A stretch of DNA of 7,014 nt from Lentisphaerota bacterium (GTDB lineage: Bacteria; Verrucomicrobiota; Lentisphaeria; Oligosphaerales; Oligosphaeraceae). The position numbers and the translations under genes are program-made. The notes beneath the pieces were generated by a model. It was not told the origin of the DNA, did no database searches, and was given only the letters and a program-made list of their open reading frames with translations. Location of the stretch: positions 1 to 7,014 of the forward strand of contig JAAZKQ010000424.1 in assembly GCA_012799755.1 (NCBI GenBank), read 5' to 3'. Positions 1-5,461 of this stretch are shown in pieces. Every line of letters starts with the position of its first letter. Position 1 is the stretch's first letter.

Positions 1-717
1 ATCACCATTCGCGGCTGCGACATCTACTACATCGGCGGCGCCCATCAGTTCACCCGCCCCGACGGCAAGCCTGTGCGCTTCGGCAATGGCATCGAATTCT
101 GGGGAAACGCCAAGGACAACCTCGTCGAAAACTGCCGTCTCTGGGAAATCTACGACGCGGCGCTCACCAACCAGGGCCGCTACGACACCGAAGTCAATAT
201 CACCTACCGCAACAACGTCATCTGGAACGCCGAATTCTCCTTTGAATACTGGAACCGCAAGCTCACCGAAAACATCACTTTTGTGAACAACACCTGTGTT
301 GACGCCGGTCACGGCTGGGCCCACGCCCAACGCCCCGATCCCAATGGCGCTCACCTGATGTTCTACTAAAATCGCGCCGAAACTCGCAATTTCGTCATCA
401 AGGACAACATCTTTGTGCAGACCACCCACGCCGGCATGCGCATGGACCTCGACTGGCTTGACACCATCACCATGGATTACAACCTCTGGTACGTCGGCGA
501 CAAGCCGATCTACCGCCTGGCCAAAAATAATCGCATCATGCTTGAACAGCTGCCCGAGTTGCAGAAGCAATTCCCCGTTGATGTCCATTCGCAATTCGGC
601 ATGCCGGTCTTCATGGACGCCGCCAAACGCGACTACCGCCTGGCGCCGGACTCCATCGGCCGCAGCGGCGCTTCCGACGGCGGTCCCTTCGGCGCCCGCG
701 CCCGCCTGAAGGACTGA
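1..717 (+). pseudogene. 3' part of a secreted beta-helix protein gene, interrupted by an in-frame stop
   Basis: The frame is open from the first base, so the 5' part lies outside the window. The stretch aligns codon for codon, with no indel, to 1894-2610 of the next gene (its residues 375-612). I count 42 differing codons out of 239, of which 32 are synonymous. One difference makes a TAA stop at 367-369 where the intact copy has TCA (Ser497), removing about 116 C-terminal residues. The same frame then resumes and ends at the equivalent TGA (715-717). The remainder after the stop has only a GTG at 415 as a possible start, with no clear ribosome binding site. The part up to 369 could still be translated as a truncated beta-helix. 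The mostly synonymous divergence implies both copies were under purifying selection until recently, so the stop is young, or else a sequencing error. Confidence 0.85.
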
Positions 718-771
718 CGTTGTTCGCTGCTTATACTCCGTCTGAATCACCCCACAACCACAGGACTCACC

Positions 772-2610
772 ATGAAAATGCTGCCCTTCGCCCTCTCTCT
801 TTGCGTATCCGCGACTGCGGCGACCTACTACGTTGATTCCAGCGCCGGCAATGACGCCGCCGATGGCCTCAGCCCGCAAACGGCTTGGCAAAGCTTGGCA
901 AAGGTCAACCGCAGCCCTGCTCAGCCAGGCGACCAAGTGCTGTTCAAGCGCGGCGGTCTCTGGCGCGGCAACCTGCGCCCCGGCAAGGGCAGCCTCGACC
1001 ACGTGACCCGCTATGCCGACTACGGTGAGGGACCACTGCCCATCATCCAAGGCTCCATCGCCGCCGATGACCCGGCGCTGTGGGAACAGCTTCGGCCAGG
1101 CCTCTGGCGCACAACCACGCCGACCATCGGCGAACGCACAGCCCTTGACCGTGAATTCCGCACCGGCCATTGGGCCTGCTACTTCGAGGCTGACGCCAGC
1201 GCGCATGCCTTCAACCACGGCGGCGAAAAAGGACATGTGGTCGTCACCCTCAATGTGAGCAAAGCCGGCACCCATCGCAATCATATCCAGTTATGGGGGC
1301 CGGTCGTGCCTTATTTTGACGACACGCTGATCATCACCCTCCGCGCCCGCAGCAAAATGCCCATCAAACTCAAGAATATTGACGTCCTGCAGGAACAGAC
1401 GCCATGGCGCCGCTTCGCCAATGGCCGCTGCGACACCGAACTGCGAGACGAATGGCAGGAGATTGAGATTGTCCTCAATCGCATCAGCGAGATCACCCCT
1501 GAACCCATGAAACTGCACTTCGGTCTCGGCAACCAGCTCCGCGACGGCGAGGAAATCCAACTGCAAGTCCTTAAAGCCGAAATCGCCAATAAAGTCGGCG
1601 GTCTCGAACTAGCTACCGACGTCGGCAACATCATCTTCGATCACGGCAAAGCCTGCGGCTGGAAAAAGTGGGGCGTGGACCAGCTTGACAATGTCGGCGA
1701 CTACTACTACGCCCCGGACGAGCAGTGCGTCTATCTGCGCTACGATGGCAACCCCGCTGAGCTCCACAAGAGCATCGAACTGGCCATGCGGGGCCATGTC
1801 GTTAATCACGGCGGTCGCAAGAACATTCTCTTCGAAAATCTCGCCATTCGCTACGGCGCCAGCCACGGTTTTGGCGGCGGCTCATCTGAACGCATCACCA
1901 TCCGCGGTTGCGACCTCTACTACATCGGCGGCGCCCATCAGTTCACCCGCCCGGACGGCAAGCCCGTGCGCTTCGGCAACGGCATTGAATTCTGGGGAGA
2001 CGCCAAGGACAACCTCGTCGAAAACTGCCGTCTCTGGGAAATCTACGATGCGGCGCTCACCAACCAGGGCCGCGAGGACACCGAGGTCAACATCACCTAC
2101 CGCAACAATGTCATCTGGAATGCTGAATTCTCCTTCGAATACTGGAACCGCAAACTCACCGAAAACATCACTTTCGTGAACAATACCTGTGTTGACGCCG
2201 GCTACGGCTGGGCCCACGCCCAGCGCCCCGATCCCAATGGCGCTCACCTGATGTTCTACTCAAACCGCGCCAAAACTCGCAATTTCATCATCAAGGACAA
2301 CATCTTTGTGCAGACTACCCACGCCGGCATGCGCATGGACCTCGACTGGCTTGACGCCATCACCCTGGACTACAATCTCTGGCATGTCGGCGACAAGCCG
2401 ATCTACCGCCTGGCTAAAAACAATCGCATCATGCTCGAACAACTGCCCGAACTGCAGAAGCAATTCCCCGTTGACGTCCATTCGCAATTCGGCATGCCGG
2501 TCTTCATGGACGCCGCCAAACGCGACTACCGCCTGGCGCCGGACTCCATCGGCCGCAGCGGCGCTTCCGACGGCGGCCCCTTCGGCGCCCGCGCCCGCCT
2601 CAAGGATTGA
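772..2610 (+). CDS. secreted right-handed parallel beta-helix protein with inserted beta-rich domain
   Basis: The product is 612 aa. The start is supported by AGGA at 762-765, six bases before the ATG. Residues 1-17 form a short signal peptide (Lys2, hydrophobic LPFALSLCVS, AXA site near 14-16), so the protein is probably exported. The mature protein opens with TYYVDSSAGNDAADG and then GLSPQTAWQSLAKVN (residues about 18-46), the usual beginning of pectate-lyase-like beta-helix proteins. Residues about 125-271 interrupt the helix with a Thr/Val/Asn-rich beta pattern that looks like a jelly-roll carbohydrate-binding module. From about 284 the helix resumes with coil-like repeats containing NILFENLAIRYG, ITIRGCDLYYIGG, NITYRNNVIWNA and NFIIKDNIFVQT. 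Such proteins bind or cleave polysaccharides, often pectic; no catalytic residue can be assigned here. It follows the broken copy by 54 bp and precedes the GH127-like gene by 150 bp, so co-transcription is possible. Confidence 0.88.
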   Translation: MKMLPFALSLCVSATAATYYVDSSAGNDAADGLSPQTAWQSLAKVNRSPAQPGDQVLFKRGGLWRGNLRPGKGSLDHVTRYADYGEGPLPIIQGSIAADDPALWEQLRPGLWRTTTPTIGERTALDREFRTGHWACYFEADASAHAFNHGGEKGHVVVTLNVSKAGTHRNHIQLWGPVVPYFDDTLIITLRARSKMPIKLKNIDVLQEQTPWRRFANGRCDTELRDEWQEIEIVLNRISEITPEPMKLHFGLGNQLRDGEEIQLQVLKAEIANKVGGLELATDVGNIIFDHGKACGWKKWGVDQLDNVGDYYYAPDEQCVYLRYDGNPAELHKSIELAMRGHVVNHGGRKNILFENLAIRYGASHGFGGGSSERITIRGCDLYYIGGAHQFTRPDGKPVRFGNGIEFWGDAKDNLVENCRLWEIYDAALTNQGREDTEVNITYRNNVIWNAEFSFEYWNRKLTENITFVNNTCVDAGYGWAHAQRPDPNGAHLMFYSNRAKTRNFIIKDNIFVQTTHAGMRMDLDWLDAITLDYNLWHVGDKPIYRLAKNNRIMLEQLPELQKQFPVDVHSQFGMPVFMDAAKRDYRLAPDSIGRSGASDGGPFGARARLKD

Positions 2611-2760
2611 CACAGCACCTGCCTCGTCCAAACAATCCCAGCAGACCAAATAGCTTCACTCTATCAGTCTGTAAAGGCAGGCAGAATGGAGTGGTCTAAC
2701 GGACGCGCTTTGCGCCGCATAGACAGCCGAGACAAGTACAACTCAACCAGCAGGCCCACC

Positions 2761-4422
2761 ATGACAAACCGCTTCCAAAAAGTACCCGTCGGCACCGTCA
2801 GCGTCGGTGGTGAAATCGGTCGGCGCCTGAACATCAGCGCCGAGAAGATTCTCCATCATCTTGACCTCGAAGGCACATTTGCCCGACACTTCAAGCAGCG
2901 CCGGAGCGAACCGGAAGTCCCGGGCGGCTTTGTCGGTTATGGCATGCTCCTGGACGGCATCGTCAAGGCTGCCGCGCGCGGCATCGGCGGCGAGGAACTG
3001 CGGCGTTTGAAGGACGAACGCATCGCCGAATTGATTGCCACTCAGTCCGCCGACGGCGCCATCACGGCCTTTGCTGACAAGATCGGCTTCTGGGACAACC
3101 ACGAGCAGGCCTACATGATCCAGGCATTCGTCCTCGACCGCCGCCACGCCGGGAACAAGGAAGCTCTCGCAGCGGCACTACGCCTCGGCGACTTCCTGAT
3201 CAAGCGCCAGACCGGCCTGAACCTCGGTCTGGAAACGGCTTTTCTCATGCTCTACCAGGAATCCGGCGACAAGCGCTTCCTGGACTACTGCGTCAATCAG
3301 TTCAAGCTTTGCAGCAATCTCGATGTCTACAACCGCATGCTGACTGTCAACGGCATTGCCCACGTCTACACCTGGATCGCCCGCGTCCTTGCGCAGCTCC
3401 AATACGCGCAAATCACCGGCGATGACCGAGACGAGCTCTTTGCCGGCGCCAGCGAACTCTACGCCCGCGTACTCCACGGCGGCTACGCCTCCATCACGGG
3501 CTCCTGCTCCGGCGGCATCAACTGGGGTGAAATCTGGGACGATAGCCAGACCGGCCTCGGCAAATGGGGCGAAACCTGCGTATCAGCGTACCTCCTGCGT
3601 TGCAGCATCACCATGCTCGAACTCGAAGCCGACAGCGTTTACGGCGATCTCTTCGAACGCGTGCTCTACAATGCTTTCTTCGGCGCTCAATCCGCCGACG
3701 GCCGCCGCCAGCGCTATTTCATCCCCTTCAATGAAGCCGGCCAGTGGTACGAAAATGAAACCTACTGCTGCCCTAACAACCTGCGCCGGATGATGTTTGA
3801 ACTGCCCGACGCCATCTTCTTCCAAAGCCCCGATGGCTACGCCGTCAATCTCTATGGCGATGCCACCCTCAAGCTCCCCGATATCCACATCGTCCAGAAC
3901 GGCAATTACCCCGAAGACGACAGCATCACGATGACTGTCACCGCTAATCGCGACATGACATTGCAACTGCGCATTCCCGCGTGGTGCCGCCAGGCAAGCA
4001 TCCATCTTGACGACGAGCCTTTCAGCGCGCCGGGCGGGGGCTGGTTCAGCCTGCGCCGGCGCTGGTCCGGCAGCCGGCAGCTGCGTCTGAGCATGCCCAT
4101 GACGCCACGCCTCGTCCGCGGCACCATGGCGCAGCAGGGTCGGGCGGCGCTCATGCGTGGCCCTTTGGTGTACGGCGTGGAGCCGGAACGCAACAAACTC
4201 AACGGCCACGCCATGGACCTGCTCGCCATCAATGGCCGCCCCGAGTATCTTGCCGACAAGGGTCTCATCCGCGTCCCCTGCATGATTCCCAACCAGAAAC
4301 ACCCAGAATTTGACGTCCTCTTCAGCCGTTTCGCCGGCGATAAGCGGGCACGTAGCTTCTTCCCCCTGTCTGCCCCCTGCGCCCTCGTTGACGACGAACT
4401 GTTCCGCAAAAAACAACGTTGA
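2761..4422 (+). CDS. GH127/DUF1680-like glycoside hydrolase (putative beta-L-arabinofuranosidase)
   Basis: The product is 553 aa from ATG 2761. The fold expected is an N-terminal alpha/alpha barrel (to about residue 365) followed by beta-sandwich domains. GH127 landmarks are visible: the opening FQKVPVGTVSVGGEIG, His201, YASITGS (242-248), GEIW with Glu257, GETC with Glu271 and Cys273, ETYCCPNN with Cys336-Cys337, LRIPAWC (403-409) and LMRGPLVYGVE (464-474). By analogy with HypBA1, Glu271, Cys273, Cys336 and Cys337 would bind zinc, Cys336 would be the nucleophile and Glu257 the acid/base; this is transferred from the family. No signal peptide is present, so it probably acts in the cytoplasm on imported oligosaccharides. 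At 553 aa it is shorter than the HypBA1 type. An in-frame ATG at 2686, with AAAGG upstream, would add 25 residues, but those codons (ATA, CGA, AGG, TCA) are unlike the gene and fall outside the domain. Exact substrate is uncertain. Confidence 0.85.
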   Translation: MTNRFQKVPVGTVSVGGEIGRRLNISAEKILHHLDLEGTFARHFKQRRSEPEVPGGFVGYGMLLDGIVKAAARGIGGEELRRLKDERIAELIATQSADGAITAFADKIGFWDNHEQAYMIQAFVLDRRHAGNKEALAAALRLGDFLIKRQTGLNLGLETAFLMLYQESGDKRFLDYCVNQFKLCSNLDVYNRMLTVNGIAHVYTWIARVLAQLQYAQITGDDRDELFAGASELYARVLHGGYASITGSCSGGINWGEIWDDSQTGLGKWGETCVSAYLLRCSITMLELEADSVYGDLFERVLYNAFFGAQSADGRRQRYFIPFNEAGQWYENETYCCPNNLRRMMFELPDAIFFQSPDGYAVNLYGDATLKLPDIHIVQNGNYPEDDSITMTVTANRDMTLQLRIPAWCRQASIHLDDEPFSAPGGGWFSLRRRWSGSRQLRLSMPMTPRLVRGTMAQQGRAALMRGPLVYGVEPERNKLNGHAMDLLAINGRPEYLADKGLIRVPCMIPNQKHPEFDVLFSRFAGDKRARSFFPLSAPCALVDDELFRKKQR

Positions 4423-4545
4423 GCAATGCCGGGCGCCAAAGGGCAGACACGCGCCCCGCCCCCGTCCACCCCGTCAAAATAATGTGATCGGTCAGCCATT
4501 GCCTGTTGCCTTGTAATGGAACCCATCTTTCGTGTTTGCTATGTC

Positions 4546-4571
4546 GCACGCTTATAGCGTGCAATTTTTTT
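4546..4571 (+). terminator. Rho-independent terminator-like hairpin
   Basis: GCACGC (4546-4551), loop TTATA and GCGTGC (4557-4562) form a perfect 6-bp stem, followed by AA and seven T residues (4565-4571). This is the classic intrinsic terminator layout for + strand transcription. It lies about 125 bp after the GH127-like stop codon and is the first such structure downstream, so it probably ends that transcript. It also abuts the dispersed-repeat cluster and might belong to it. Confidence 0.65.
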
Positions 4572-4582
4572 GGGGAGGCTTA

Positions 4583-4642
4583 CCCAGGGCGTCGCGCCTT
4601 TGGGCGCTTGCCTTGGGCTGGTATGTGGGGCCCTTTCAGGGC
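4583..4642. repeat. two adjacent palindromes, REP-like
   Basis: The first palindrome pairs CCCAGGGC (4583-4590) with GCCTTGGG (4610-4617), and GCGCC (4594-4598) with GGCGC (4603-4607), across a small internal loop and a TTTG apex. The second is GCCCT (4630-4634), TTC, AGGGC (4638-4642). Frames through this stretch give peptides such as AYPGRR and LTQGVAPLG, which I recall from many short hypothetical ORFs called out of intergenic repeats in PVC-type genomes. That recollection is unverified. Confidence 0.5.
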
Positions 4643-4688
4643 ATTGCCGCTTTGCAGTCGCTTGGCGCCGTTTGCGGGATCATGTCAC

Positions 4689-4711
4689 GCTGCGGACTAC
4701 AAGCCCGCAGC
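4689..4711. repeat. 7-bp perfect stem-loop, REP-like
   Basis: GCTGCGG (4689-4695) and CCGCAGC (4705-4711) form a perfect 7-bp stem around a 9-nt loop containing ACTACAAG. There is no T tract, so it is not an obvious terminator. It sits in the same palindrome cluster. Confidence 0.5.
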
Positions 4712-4736
4712 ACGGCCGGCAAACAGGCGCTATCCC

Positions 4737-4816
4737 GGTGAAAGTGGACAAGACAGACAGCCGTGGACAACATGTGCCATCGTCCATAGCGTCCATAACG
4801 TCCATAGTGTCCATCT
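4737..4816. repeat. converging 9-bp-periodic arrays, site A
   Basis: The left arm begins GGTGAAAGTGGAC (4737-4749) and repeats the unit as GTGGAC (4744), ACAGAC (4753) and GTGGAC (4763). After a 13-nt spacer the right arm is a clean 9-bp tandem repeat in the complementary sense: CGTCCATAG, CGTCCATAA, CGTCCATAG, TGTCCATCT (4781-4816), with GTCC at 4782, 4791, 4800 and 4809. TGGAC (4764-4768) and GTCCA (4782-4786) can pair. A related site with the same opening lies at 5219-5280. Confidence 0.75.
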
Positions 4817-4817
4817 T

Positions 4818-4903
4818 GCGCCGTAGGCGCTTAACCATGCTTAACCCCAGCCTTCAGGCTGGGGTGGGCAAGCTCCCATGAGCCAGTGCCTTGTAAAGGC
4901 ACT
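4818..4903. repeat. cluster of three short perfect hairpins (BIME-like)
   Basis: Three perfect stem-loops follow one another: GCGCC-GTA-GGCGC (4818-4830), ACCCCAGCC-TTCA-GGCTGGGGT (4844-4865) and AGTGCCTT-GTA-AAGGCACT (4885-4903). None is followed by a T tract. TTAACC occurs twice, at 4831 and 4841. Closely spaced palindromes of this kind are typical of REP/BIME elements mobilised by RAYT (Y1) transposases, none of which is encoded here. Confidence 0.6.
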
Positions 4904-4933
4904 ACAGCTGAAAAGACCGCCGGCGCGACCAGT

Positions 4934-4982
4934 ATCAATGGGTGACCGGTTACAGAACATCGGCAAGCGGTCAGCCATTGAT
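4934..4982. repeat. 15-bp inverted repeat (one mismatch)
   Basis: ATCAATGGGTGACCG (4934-4948) matches the reverse complement of CGGTCAGCCATTGAT (4968-4982) at 14 of 15 positions, with a 19-nt loop. The same motif recurs at 4489-4501 (13 of 13 with the right arm) and, inverted, at 5169. It may be a protein-binding site or the end of a small mobile element. Confidence 0.65.
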
Positions 4983-5041
4983 AACCGTGCCCCAGTGCGC
5001 GACACAAGCACTCGTTGAAAAGCAAGCTCGGAGAGCCGGCG

Positions 5042-5100
5042 CCATGAGTACCCCCAGGTGGAGCGGTGCGAAGCACTGCGGAACCTGGGGGTACTCATGG
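5042..5100. repeat. 59-nt hairpin with an 18-bp perfect stem
   Basis: CCATGAGTACCCCCAGGT (5042-5059) is exactly complementary to 5083-5100. Inside it, GCGGTGC (5063-5069) pairs with GCACTGC (5073-5079) with one G-U pair and a GAA apex; GGA faces GGA in the 3x3 internal loop, giving purine-purine contacts. No T tract follows, so it is not a simple terminator. It could be a REP-type element, a transposase substrate or a structured RNA. Each strand has ATG inside the stem, which creates short spurious ORFs. Confidence 0.8.
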
Positions 5101-5168
5101 TATTGCCTCGCCGAGACGGGCGGGGGCAGTATGTGCACCGGCCATAGCAGCTTGCGGGAAGAACAATG

Positions 5169-5190
5169 ATCAATGGGTGAGCGCTTGCCG
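5169..5190. repeat. inverted copy of 4961-4982
   Basis: This 22-bp stretch matches the reverse complement of 4961-4982 at 20 of 22 positions. Together the two arms bracket about 186 bp that includes the 59-nt hairpin. A further inner inverted pair is GCAAGCT (5022-5028) with AGCTTGC (5149-5155), so the whole 4961-5190 segment has nested two-fold symmetry. Confidence 0.65.
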
Positions 5191-5218
5191 GCAGGACGAG
5201 GGGGCAAGACTTCAGTTC

Positions 5219-5280
5219 GGTAAAAGTGGACTGGGTAGACTGGGTGGACGCTTTTTTCTCATACGTCCCCTATGTCCCGT
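5219..5280. repeat. converging 9-bp-periodic arrays, site B
   Basis: The site opens with GGTAAAAGTGGAC (5219-5231), differing at one base from site A. Left-arm units GTGGAC (5226), GTAGAC (5235) and GTGGAC (5244) are spaced exactly 9 bp. After a 15-nt T-rich spacer, right-arm GTCCC units occur at 5265 and 5274, also 9 bp apart. GGACG (5246-5250) can pair with CGTCC (5264-5268). The layout repeats that of 4737-4816. Confidence 0.7.
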
Positions 5281-5338
5281 GAGCACATCTTGTCAATGCG
5301 CAACCGATTGCTCGCCGGCTGGAAACGAACGGCTCGTT

Positions 5339-5367
5339 CGGACAGACTGAGCTTATCGGCGTATATT
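5339..5367 (+). promoter_or_regulatory. candidate sigma-70-type promoter for the DUF445 gene
   Basis: CGGACA (5339-5344, four of six consensus bases) and TATATT (5362-5367, five of six) are separated by 17 bp, in an AT-richer patch. Transcription from here would give a leader of roughly 90 nt before ATG 5462. A second box, TTGACA at 5385-5390, has no good -10 partner. Confidence 0.35.
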
Positions 5368-5461
5368 TACCGGGTCATGACAGCTTGACAGTCCGCCAGA
5401 CAAGCCTTGGCAACTGCCGGACCATCCATTCCCGCCATCACCAGTGTTCCGAGAGATCCTG

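Larger units (their letters stand above)
4423..5461. other. palindrome- and repeat-rich intergenic region, no convincing gene
   Basis: About 1.04 kb separates the GH127-like gene from the DUF445 gene. Open frames here are short, overlap in several frames and on both strands, and run straight through hairpins and 9-bp repeats, so I reject them as genes. From 4546 to 5100 there are at least nine stem-loops, several with perfect stems. Just after the GH127 stop, GGGCGC (4431-4436) and GCGCCC (4451-4456) could pair but lack a T tract, and GTCCACCCCGTC at 4464-4475 recalls the 9-bp units described separately. The region reads as a mosaic of dispersed REP/BIME-like elements rather than one gene or one insertion sequence; no transposase is present. 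Confidence 0.7.

Noticed and set aside
415..717. Possible independent small gene starting at GTG 415
   Set aside because: It is the remainder of the interrupted beta-helix copy, in the same frame, with no ribosome binding site.
732..737. TATACT as a -10 box for the intact beta-helix gene
   Set aside because: No acceptable -35 box lies 16-18 bp upstream; the match alone is too weak to report as a promoter.
2686..2760. Upstream start at ATG 2686 for the GH127-like gene
   Set aside because: The extra 25 codons include ATA, CGA, AGG and TCA, unlike the body of the gene, and the domain begins right after 2761; not excluded, since AAAGG lies upstream.
3583..4416. 277-codon open frame on the minus strand
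   Set aside because: It lies opposite the GH127-like gene, whose frame carries recognisable family motifs; the antisense translation shows no domain and is a product of high GC3.
4781..4816. CRISPR array at the tandem GTCCAT repeats
   Set aside because: The units are 9 bp with no spacers, so this is a short tandem repeat.
4934..5190. Integron attC site
   Set aside because: The core boxes RYYYAAC and GTTRRRY are not found in the required positions, and no integrase is present.
4506..5350. Several overlapping small open frames of 66-110 codons in multiple frames
   Set aside because: They run through hairpins and 9-bp repeats, overlap each other on both strands and lack ribosome binding sites; they reflect repeat DNA.
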